From Batrachochytrium dendrobatidis JAM81 (taxonomy: Eukaryota; Chytridiomycota; Chytridiomycetes; Rhizophydiales), in NCBI RefSeq assembly GCF_000203795.2, contig NW_006281113.1:566621-630620 (forward strand): a stretch of 64,000 nucleotides of DNA. The letters are read 5' to 3'. Position 1 is the first letter of the stretch, and every line of letters begins with the position of its first letter. Positions 33,845 through 42,834 of this stretch are shown one piece after another. The notes beneath the pieces are model-generated. The model worked only from the letters and a program-made list of their open reading frames with translations, searched no databases and was not told the DNA's origin. A program made the translations under genes and the position numbers.

Positions 33845-36800
33845 TAGATACTGATACTGGATGCGCAATATCAACAGTGCAATATGGTATACTGCTACAA
33901 GTATATGACGATCCACACTGCGTTAGTGGTTGATCATATTGCACCAATCGACCAGTATACGATCACTGCATACATCAACATGTGCATAATGACCATATTG
34001 TTGGATGGTATTCGACATGTGATATTTGACAAACTTGAAACCAATGCGATCCATGTCAAATGTGAATATCAGCTGTACAATATATCAAGTATATTCAGTT
34101 TAGTTTTGGTATGCACAAATATGCACGAATATGCACAAATATGCACAAATATGCAATATATAATGTATTGAAACATACAAGTGTCGGTATACATATGATC
34201 AGATACAATGCCAAATATCAAATATCAAGTGGTAATTGTATTGTATTGTACTGTATTGTATTTATTACAAACAAAAATACAACACATTTGGTCAAAACCA
34301 GTCCAGATTAGCATTCAAATCAATCATCCGAATCAGATGAATCATCATCGTTTTTGAATTGACTCCAGCGTGATCCAAGACTACTTTTCATTTTGGAATA
34401 AGCTTTCCGTGTACTAGAACGAACTTTGAAAGTTCCCTTTGTATTGGATGAGATTTGAGTGGGTTGGTCTGTAGGCGTTTTGCTTGATAAACTTTTATAA
34501 TTCCGTGGTAAACTCTGGGTTCCACTAGTGGAGGCTTGCTCGGATTCTGACTGTTGGTCTAGTTGGAGATTGAGGAATTTAAGTATGTTTTCAACAAAAC
34601 CAATATTTGATGCCATAAAATGCATGTGAGAGTAAAATAGTGGTGAATCCAGATTGTCTCCAAACAGGAGTTTTGTGAGCTCTTTTTCGACAAAATCTAA
34701 TTTAAGGCCCAAATCAATATTTTCGAGATCGGCTTTATGATACTCCTTTTCAAGCTTGATACGTTTTATCTCTTCTTTTCTATACTTTTCTCTGGCTTCG
34801 TTGAGCTTCTTTCCGTACTTTGGACCTTTTCCTTTTCCAAATTGACGGAGGAACCACCAAGATTCTTGATCTAGCTGTTTTACTAGTTTCTCTTGAACAC
34901 CAGTCTCCTTTTTTAGCAAGTCCTGTTTTTCTTTTGCTTTTTCATATTTTTGGGTTAGTTTTAGGTATTGTTTGATCAACTCTGCATCGGCCTTTGTAAA
35001 TTGACTAACATCAACCCAAGTTGCAATTTCTTCATTAGAAGCTGTCCAAAGCCCAGATTTGTTACTTTCAGTTGCAGTGGGTTGAGTTGTTGAAGTGCTA
35101 GCATCGGTACTTGTAGTTGCACTAGGATTGACTGGGTTGGCTGTAGTGACCGAACAAGCAAACAGGATTGATGACAATACTGTGACTGCGAGTTTCATTG
35201 TATTGGTTTGTATTGGTCAAACACGTTGTATATGGCTGATTGACAGGTCGGTTTGGATTGTATTTATGCCATTGAATGGATAGATTAAAAGCATGTCGAG
35301 TGCCCGTTCTAAGGGATTTGTGTTGTCAGGGTTAATGGTGATTTGACATCAATGTTCAACTTTGAAGGGATATCCATTTATATAATAGCCGCAATTCTTG
35401 ATTGAACTGCAGCTTGACTATGCATTCGAGTATCATATGGTTGATTGTGCAGCTTTACACCCTTATTCACCCTAAAAAGGGTCAATATGCTGAAATATGA
35501 ACAAATGCATGCTCAAACAAGACTATATGCAACTGAATGTCACTCAGTTGTTGGATGGTCATCAATATGTGTTGTAGTTGACATGATTCAAACATGTGGT
35601 TTAGTAATGCTCTGCATTCAACTCGACACGATCAGTCATGATCGATATTGACCGAGTCGATACAATGCAGTTCATGTTGCAACCACAATGTCACGTTGAT
35701 GATCAGTGACTTGCAACCGTTGTGTTGGCATTGCATACTGTAGATATATCAATGTCGATTGTCACTGTATAGTTGTATCAACCACGCATCATGATCATAT
35801 GTCGTGATTGACTCGTATTCTGGATTGGTGCACTCATTCCATTCCATTGCATTGCATCACTCGAACACAAACATCGTATGACTTGTTGATTGCTAATACC
35901 CATATTGATCGAATACACACTACATGACACATGTCAGGTTAGCGTATACATTCCACTATATAGCACATCATGTTGCTGATACCACGCATTGTGATTCAAC
36001 AGTCAATCTGTATTCGAGTTCAACTACAATTGTTCGTGTCAATCATAATATACACGACCAATTGTAGTCGAGTTGATCCGACTGAATAGAGTCCGAGTCA
36101 TCATGTTCATATCAAACTATTACAAACCATTGCAATTGTATTGCACAACTCCACTCGTGTTGATTACAACATGCTATTCAAAAATGTATCATATTGTCCT
36201 GTAATGACTGTACATGATTGTACATGGTTGTACATGGTTGTTTGGAACCAGTAGCTCCGTCGATTGATATCCACAATATGATACAGTAGTCGTCCAGATT
36301 GTGTGTTGTATTTGGTGTGTTGGGTGATGATATCAACCTGTAGTCAAGGTTTGACTATCTGGACATGTCGGTGACTTTTTACCAACTGTGTGCAACTCGA
36401 TGTCCAATATCGAGTCATGTCATTGGTCAATTGATTGGTTCAATTCATCAGTGGGTTTGCTGGATCCATGTGGTGTGCAGCACTTTCAAGAGTATGTTGA
36501 ATCTGTTGCAGTATTGGAACTTTGTAAACGGATCAACATACTAACCTGATCATTTCTGTGGTGGTTATTGCAGTCGAGTCGTAAAGCTTATTCTGGCAAT
36601 CATTGATGGTTTCAACAATCGTTTGAATAATCGTTTGGATGTCAGGTTATGGTATTCTGATTGACAACTCGACTCGGATACAACTTGTTTGGACAATTAC
36701 TGATCAATGGATTGGACAATGGACTAGGAATCAATCAACACATTGACAGATTTGTCATAACAAATGGAAACAACGACAATCCAGTTGTAATCCATATTGA

Positions 36801-37178
36801 GCCTTGAATTCAAACAGTCGTGAATCAAATCATTAATAAACTACAAAAACAGTCCAATATGCCAACTCGCATTTATCCACAACTCGATATGTGATGTTCA
36901 AATGTCTAATATTCAGACTGTGCTGATTGCAATTGTGGTTGTAATTGTGGTTGTGTGTAAATATCAATCCAATACTCGATTCAATACTTGATTCAACTTG
37001 AGCATGTACAGTTTTGTAGTAATCCATTTGATCACATTGACAGAATCAAGCAATGATCTGATTCAACAACACCGAATGATGCATCCATATCACTTGTATC
37101 AATCAATTGTACACAATCAGTCAATATAATCAACAATCACTGTCATGATTGGCATGATTCATTCAATTGATTCAATTG
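33845..37178 (-). repeat. Repeat unit C with extension (carries gene C)
   Basis: Starts within the 3' flank (33850 = GATACTGGATGCGCAATATC, as at 20727). It carries gene C and the conserved upstream region, and extends through 35870-37178. The extension is a direct repeat of 54357-55660 in unit D at high identity. The 10-bp tandem ATGCACRAAT is present about 4 times (34111-34150) against 2 in A. The unit ends exactly where the M36 pseudogene begins. Confidence 0.78.
34320..35198 (-). CDS. Secreted coiled-coil protein, leader-conserved family, member C
   Basis: 292 residues, one exon. Signal peptide as in A with Leu 13 changed to Phe. It is the same as A at residues about 14-82 (one change) and from about residue 215 to the end (SESEQASTSGTQSLPRN..SSDSDD). 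In the middle, changes come in clusters and are mostly amino-acid-changing (QEREKAKEMRNLLKQEIPKQEK in A; QKYEKAKEKQDLLKKETGVQEK here). The LLKKETGVQEK tract resembles member B. Promoter and 3' flank match unit A. Function is unknown. Confidence 0.8.
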   Translation of the reverse strand: MKLAVTVLSSILFACSVTTANPVNPSATTSTDASTSTTQPTATESNKSGLWTASNEEIATWVDVSQFTKADAELIKQYLKLTQKYEKAKEKQDLLKKETGVQEKLVKQLDQESWWFLRQFGKGKGPKYGKKLNEAREKYRKEEIKRIKLEKEYHKADLENIDLGLKLDFVEKELTKLLFGDNLDSPLFYSHMHFMASNIGFVENILKFLNLQLDQQSESEQASTSGTQSLPRNYKSLSSKTPTDQPTQISSNTKGTFKVRSSTRKAYSKMKSSLGSRWSQFKNDDDSSDSDD

Positions 37179-38436
37179 CACGAATATGGTCATGGTGTTT
37201 CGACTCGTTTGACAGGTGGATCTTTGGCGCCTTTGTGCATGTCGGGCCATGAAATTAGAGGTATGAGCAAAGGTTGGTCCGACATATTTGCCATGATTGT
37301 GACTGCCAAAGAATCCGACAAAGCCGACACGCCAGTTATCCTTGGAGCGTATGTTATTAATAAACTCAAAGGTATTCGCTCGCATCCTTACACTACGGAC
37401 ATGAAAATCAACCCTTTGACATATGGCGACCTTAAAACCCGCACAGAGCTGCACGAGGCTGGCAAAGTGTGGGCAACCATGCTTTGGGAAGTTTACTGGA
37501 ACTTGGTCACCAAGAGTGGATTTTCTACCAATCTCTACGATGCCAAGGGCAAGGCTGGCAACATTGTTGCTATGCAGAATGTGATGGGTGGATTGATGCA
37601 TCAGCCATGCAGTCCTAGCTGTCAGAGTATTTGGAGCTTCGTTGATTTGTTTTGTATGTAGAATAGTATAATGTAAAAAAAGTAGAATATAATCTGTAAC
37701 TGTTAGTAGTTATCAGAAGAGAACAAATCAGAAGTTCAAGAGGAAGTTGCACTTGAAATCAAAATCAACAGACTTAGTCTTTTCAACCGTAGTGAAAAGG
37801 GTTTGATAAGGTAGTTAGACAGATGAAATAGTTTGAAGAGTTATTTATTGATAAGAGTAAGCATTCTAGCTTTTATAGTAGTTGATTGTTTGTGTCTTGT
37901 GATACGAACAATTAACACGTTTGATGATGAGAGGTTGTAAACGAGAGTTACAACCAATAGTGTTGATTTCTGGAGTTAGTAAATTTAATAATGGCATTGT
38001 CTACCCGTTTATAGAGAGCTCGAGTCCTAGAAATGAGTGTAATGGAGTTACTGTGCACATGGATTTTTGGTGATGAAAGGATTTAACTTGTGTTTAAGTT
38101 TGGCGCTTTTTAGAACTAGCTTTGCCACAGGTTACCGCTTAAGAGTATCCGTCTGGATATTCCAACACTAGCTTGGTCAATGCTCGTGATGCCATTATTG
38201 CGTCCGATGCAGCCTATTATAATGGGGCCAACAAGTGCGAGATTTGGAAGGGATTCGCCAAACGTGGTCTGGGAGTAAATGCAGCAGATTACACAAACGA
38301 TTTCTCTGTTCCAGCGGAATGTGGTAGCGGTTCACCTCCACCTTTGACCACTACTCGTGGTCCTAAACCTACTTCTGGATGCACTCGCATGGACATTTGC
38401 TGCATCTATGTTGGAAAAAGCTGTGACCAAGACTAA
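37170..38436 (+). pseudogene. Truncated M36 fungalysin interrupted by a solo LTR
   Basis: Two coding pieces of one M36 domain: 37170-37619 (IQLHEYGHGVSTRLTGG to HQPCSPS) and 38173-38436 ([28 protein letters not shown] to the stop). The pieces align end to end with residues about 387-555 of the intact protease at 16707. The whole N-terminal half is missing; repeat unit C abuts the zinc motif directly. The HExxH is present (HEYGH), but the third zinc ligand region reads GMSKGWSD instead of GMGEGWSD, so the Glu ligand is Lys. The C-terminus is short and cysteine-containing ([19 protein letters not shown]). It is broken in three independent ways and cannot make an active enzyme. Confidence 0.88.
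37620..38167 (+). mobile_element. Solo LTR inserted in the M36 pseudogene
   Basis: 548 bp, beginning TGTCAGAGTATT and ending GGATATTCCAACA (TG..CA termini). It is flanked by a perfect 5-bp target duplication CTAGC (37615-37619 and 38168-38172). Removing it with one CTAGC restores the open frame [10 protein letters not shown]. There is no internal coding region, so it is a solo LTR left by LTR-LTR recombination. A second copy in reverse orientation lies at 42305-42834. Confidence 0.85.
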
Positions 38437-38793
38437 ATGCTCAAGTTTGGTAATGGCTTTTACAATTTATTAAATGAAAGTATATTGTAAAAATGTAAAC
38501 AGTTTGTATTGGTATTGGTAATGATTATTTGGTTAGTGTCAATAGACTAATAGTATACTGTCATCTGGCAGTCAGTCTACACTTGCAGGCACGACACTAT
38601 CATTCGTGTAGTGCAAGTTGGTTTACAGTTTATTAAAAACAAGCTGATTTTTACAAATGATCGAGATTGATTCATGGCAGTTAAACATCACTATTCAAAC
38701 ACAGATACAACACTCTTGTTCGAATCTAACATTGTATTATTTATTGAGATTGAAATTAATGTAGTTATTTGGGCTTGGAATCTCTTGGTTACT
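38437..38793 (+). other. Intergenic region, no gene seen
   Basis: 357 bp between the M36 pseudogene and the convergent repeat-protein gene. Nothing was recognised. Confidence 0.4.
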
Positions 38794-40854
38794 TTATCTC
38801 CCTTTCATTTGTGCAATAGCTTCCGCAAGCTGCGCTTTCTTTTGTGCTATGAGCTCATCTATGGCAGCTTTTTTTTGTGCCATGAGCTCAGCTTTCCTTT
38901 GTGCCTTGCGTTCAGCTTTGGCAGCTTTCTTTTCACTTTTTGTCATATTCGGTACGGATTGTTTTGAAGATCTTTTTCTTTTGAATACTTTTGCAGCACC
39001 TTTCTTTATACGACTCCATAATCCCTTTTTCTTGGGTACTTGGTCCGAACCACCTAGTTGTTGTTTTGAACCACCTTTTCTTTTGAATGCTTTTGCAGCA
39101 CCTTTCCTTATACGACTCCATAGTCCCTTTTTCTTGGGTACTTGATCTGAACCACTTGGTTGACGCTCAAAACTGCTTGGTTGTTGACTCGAACCACTTG
39201 GTTGTTGACTTGAATCACTTGGTTGTTGACTCGAACTGCCTGTACGCTGCTTTGGCTTGGAATCCCTTTGATTAGCCCTGTCCAAGGCATCTCTTAACTT
39301 ATCCTTTGGTTGTTGACTCGAACCACTTGGTTGTTGACTCGAACTGCCTGTACGCTGCTTTGGCTTGAGTGCCTTTTGAATGGCCTTGTTTACCATTTCT
39401 TCTACTTGATTTTTGTCCTTTTCCCATATTTCAACATTTGCTCTTAACTCTGAATCCAGATTTGGAAACTCCACACTGCCTGGCGGGTGTCTTAAACGAA
39501 CTCCCAATTTCTCAGATTCGTCTATGAATTGTCTTAGTTCCTTCCCATTCTGTTCCAGTTGTTCTACATCTGCTTGTTGCTTTGGAGTCAAAAGCGGTTG
39601 ACTTGAACCGCCCATCTGGAGCATCTTTTGTTCGGCCTCGACTATGGATTGTTTTGCTTTTTTTCCCGCATTTACCAGACTGTCTAATCGTGCTTTTAGT
39701 TTTGGACCCAAAACTGATTGACTCGAACCACTTGGTTGTTGACTTGAATCACTTGGTTGTTGACTCGAACTGCCTGTACGCTGCTTTGGCTTGGAATCCC
39801 TTTGATTAGCCCTGTCCAAGGCATCTCTTAACTTATCCTTTGGTTGTTGACTCGAACCACTTGGTTGTTGACTCGAACTGCCTGTACGCTGCTTTGGCTT
39901 GAGTGCCTTTTGAATGGCCTTGTTTACCATTTCTTCTACTTGATTTTTTTCTTTTTCCCATCCTTCTACATCTGCTTTTGACTCTGAATCCAGATTTGGA
40001 AACTCCACACTGCCTGGCGGGTGTCTTAAACGAACTCCCAATTTCTCAGATTCGTCTATGAATTGTCTTAGTTTCTTCCCATTCTGTTCCATTTCTTCTA
40101 CATCTGCTTGTTGCTTCGGAGTCAAAAGCGGTTGACTTGAACCGCCCATCTGGAGCATCTTTTGTTCGGCCTCGACTATGGATTGTTTTGCTTTTTTTCC
40201 CGCATTTACCAGACTGTCTAATCGTGCTTTTAGTTTTGGACCCAAAACTGATTGACTCGAACCACTTGGTTGTTGACTTGAACTGCCTGTACGCTGCTTT
40301 GGCTTGAGTGCCTTTTGAATGGCCTTGTTTACCATTTCTTCTACTTGATTTTTGTCCTTTTCACCTATTTCAACATTTGCTCTTAACTCCGAATTCAGAT
40401 CTGGAAACTCCACACTGCCTGGCGGGAGTCCTAAACGGACTCCCAATTTCTCAGATTCGTCTATGAATTGTCTTAGTCCATTCCCATTCTGTTCCAGTTG
40501 TTCTACATCTGCTTGTTGCTTTGGAGTCAAAAGCGGTTGACTTGAACCGCCCATCTGGAGCATCTTTTGTTCGGCCTCGACTATGGATTGTTTTGCTTTT
40601 TTTCCCGCATTTACCAGACTGTCTAATCGTGCTTTTAGTTTTGGACCCAAAACTGATTGACTCGAACCACTTGGTTGTTGTGCTGTTGGGGTTACTGGTG
40701 GTATAGGCGAGCGAGCAAACATGTGCACATCTTGTTCTGATGATTCTAATGCACGACGCTGCAAGCTGGATTTATCATCTGAACTATCGGGAGAAACGGC
40801 TGCAAGAGCCATGCTAGAAGCACCGAGAATAATACTCCATTGAGCAAGTTTCAT
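38794..40854 (-). CDS. Secreted repeat protein with C-terminal cationic GLWS segments
   Basis: 686 residues, one exon. Signal peptide MKLAQWSIILGASSMALA. A possible dibasic processing site (LQRR, 31-34) follows. Three long repeats begin at residues 67, 202 and 380 with SVLGPKLKARLDSLVNAGKKAKQ. Each holds charged helices, GGSSQPLLTPKQQADVE, RQFIDESEKLGVR and PPGSVEFP, joined by Ser/Gln linkers (TGSSSQQPSGSSQQP). Near the end is a 34-residue tandem repeat, two copies, each with KKKGLWSRI(R/K)KGAAK(A/V)FKRK (GLWS at 577 and 611). The last 50 residues are Lys/Ala/Glu helix (EKKAAKAERKAQRKAELMAQ). The GLWS units are cationic and would be amphipathic helices. There is no known domain. A TATA box lies about 90 bp upstream. 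Confidence 0.8.
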   Translation of the reverse strand: MKLAQWSIILGASSMALAAVSPDSSDDKSSLQRRALESSEQDVHMFARSPIPPVTPTAQQPSGSSQSVLGPKLKARLDSLVNAGKKAKQSIVEAEQKMLQMGGSSQPLLTPKQQADVEQLEQNGNGLRQFIDESEKLGVRLGLPPGSVEFPDLNSELRANVEIGEKDKNQVEEMVNKAIQKALKPKQRTGSSSQQPSGSSQSVLGPKLKARLDSLVNAGKKAKQSIVEAEQKMLQMGGSSQPLLTPKQQADVEEMEQNGKKLRQFIDESEKLGVRLRHPPGSVEFPNLDSESKADVEGWEKEKNQVEEMVNKAIQKALKPKQRTGSSSQQPSGSSQQPKDKLRDALDRANQRDSKPKQRTGSSSQQPSDSSQQPSGSSQSVLGPKLKARLDSLVNAGKKAKQSIVEAEQKMLQMGGSSQPLLTPKQQADVEQLEQNGKELRQFIDESEKLGVRLRHPPGSVEFPNLDSELRANVEIWEKDKNQVEEMVNKAIQKALKPKQRTGSSSQQPSGSSQQPKDKLRDALDRANQRDSKPKQRTGSSSQQPSDSSQQPSGSSQQPSSFERQPSGSDQVPKKKGLWSRIRKGAAKAFKRKGGSKQQLGGSDQVPKKKGLWSRIKKGAAKVFKRKRSSKQSVPNMTKSEKKAAKAERKAQRKAELMAQKKAAIDELIAQKKAQLAEAIAQMKGR
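39180..40656 (-). repeat. Intragenic long tandem repeats
   Basis: Three in-frame copies of about 405-540 bp within the repeat-protein gene, starting at 40656, 40251 and 39717 (minus strand). Copies 2 and 3 share an extra linker (QQPKDKLRDALDRANQRDSKPKQ). Identity is high enough to suggest copy number can change by unequal exchange. Confidence 0.8.
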
Positions 40855-40941
40855 TATGCTGTATTGTTTGGAATGTGTTGGTTAGCACCAATGTATCGAT
40901 CTCAATGCCTGTATAGTTTTCAAAATGGGATTGTTGCGTGT

Positions 40942-40949
40942 TTTTATAC
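40942..40949 (-). promoter_or_regulatory. TATA box of the repeat-protein gene
   Basis: AGTATAAAAA on the minus strand, about 90 bp before the ATG at 40854. Confidence 0.5.
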
Positions 40950-40989
40950 TCGACAAGGAGAACAGTGAAGTTTGTTGTCAAAGCACTAT

Positions 40990-42304
40990 CTGTATGAATA
41001 GGCTACTTTGGTCGTTACACGAAAGTTTTGTGGGTCACAAACTATATGAAAGGTTACAATGAATCTCGCGATTGAATCGGACTTTATCGCCCTATTTGGT
41101 TTTATCTCGAGTCTAACAAGTCTACACAGATTTGCATCTGCCTAAAGGGCGGCTACCATCTACTGAGCTCTGTACAATAACGGGCGACCCGCCCGGATAC
41201 TTGACTAGTATGTTATTATCAGTCAACATATGCTTTTTGTGCCTCGAAACATTGGGGCCCTTGATAGCCAGAGCATCTGGGATAAACTGATTGATTTTGG
41301 TGTGATGTTGTCAAGGGATTTTCCTCCCTAAACTCAAGATTGGCTGCTTGCTACTAAACCACATCAGATCACAGGGATTGCTGAAATAACATGGTCAGGA
41401 TTAGGGTTGAATGAGTATGTCCTGATGTGATCCTATTGGTCATATAGGACATCACTCGAGCTTCGACAAGTAAAGTTGCATCAGATTGAATTGCATATTC
41501 GCCATGCATGATTTTATAGCTATACAAAGTCATTGTCTTGCCAATCAGTTTTCTTTGCATGTGCCAAACTTGGTGTGGTAGATATGCTACTATATAGTAC
41601 TAGTATCAAAATCAATTGATAAGCATAATGGAGCAGGTTGGTTCAGGAAACAGTGTCTGATGGCTGTAGACTGGCAATGCTATCCAGAATCCATTTTCAA
41701 CAGACTCCAAAACAATGTTTCGACTTTACAGCATCAATGAAACAATGGAATGCCAAATGGAGTATCAAATCAAATATCAAATGGAGACCAAAATAGATGA
41801 ACTAGCCCAACAATCGGAATGAGATATGATGTAATACATGCAATAAATATACACATGGCTTGTAGCACAGGATCAGTGACTGATATACCGATCATTGCAT
41901 TCATTTCACATGTATTGAGCAAGTGGGGTAAAACAGATATGAATGGAGTGTATGAATCGCTCAAAACACATTTGGTTTATAAGTGCACCCGCAATTGTAA
42001 TCGCAATCGCAATCAAGCACTTGGAGTCAAAAGTATCCAAAACAATGTGCTAGATGCTGCAGTTCAATTACCAGCAGTATCCACTTTACAAATCCAACTC
42101 TGTAATATATCATCAGACAACAGCCAGTAATATTTGCTACGTCATCAACTCGATACATGTTGAGTATCCTGATTTAAGCTTACTGCAGATTTAAACTATT
42201 TGGCTGATCAACCGACTCGAATGTTGATGGATTACTATGCCAATCGACTGGTTTGACCCGATATCACCACACTTGACATGCCAACACATGCGACATATGA
42301 TGAA
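40990..42304 (+). other. Intergenic region, no gene seen
   Basis: 1.3 kb without a supportable gene. It contains a GC-rich 6-bp hairpin (CGGGCG-ACC-CGCCCG, 41181-41195) that stands out in this AT-rich DNA. Confidence 0.4.
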
Positions 42305-42834
42305 TGTTGGAATATCCAGACAGATACTTCTAACCAGCAACCTGTGGCAAAGCTAGTTCTAATAACACCCACTTTAAATCTTCAAATTAAACCCTTCATC
42401 ACTAATCCATATGCTCCAAACTCCATTATCCCCATTTTTGGGATTCGAGTCCCCAGTAACGAGTAAATGGTGTTATTATTAAATTGGCGAATTACAGGAA
42501 TCGATACTATTGGCTAGTTACTACTGTCTACAACCACTAATTATCAAACATGCTACTTGTTTGTATCACAAGACACAAACAATTGACTACTATAGAAGCC
42601 AAGATATTTCTTATCAATAAACAACTCTTCAAACTATTTCAACTATTTCAACTTTCTAATTACTTTATTACACCTTTTGACTATTCCTGAAAAGACCAAA
42701 TCTGTTTATTTTGGATTACTGTGCAACTTCCTCTTGAACTTCTGATTTGTTCTTTTTTGATAATTATTAACAGTTACAGATTATATTCTACTTTAGACTT
42801 TACTACAAATCATGAAACTCCTAAAATTCTGGCA
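42305..42834 (-). mobile_element. Solo LTR, second copy, reverse orientation
   Basis: 530 bp, related along its length to 37620-38167 on the other strand. It starts TGTTGGAATATCCAGAC (= reverse of GGATATTCCAACA) and ends TTCTGGCA (= reverse of TGCCAGAA). Shared inner tracts include GCAACTTCCTCTTGAACTTC and CAGATTATATTCTAC. Flanking 5-mers (ATGAA left, TGTTG right) do not match, so there is no target duplication. Its right end coincides with the edge of the inverted duplication at 42830. Confidence 0.75.

Noticed and set aside
37620..38167. Insertion in the M36 gene as a retained intron
   Set aside because: The segment has TG..CA ends, a perfect 5-bp duplication of CTAGC and a reverse copy elsewhere, which is the pattern of an LTR, not of the 50-320 bp introns seen here.
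41395..41415. TTAGGG-like string as telomeric repeat
   Set aside because: Only a single GGATTAGGGTT occurs, with no tandem array.
42430..42460. tRNA T-arm-like string GGGATTCGAGTCCCC
   Set aside because: No anticodon or acceptor arms fit around it, and the stretch belongs to the solo LTR (the copy at 37620-38167 has a diverged version).
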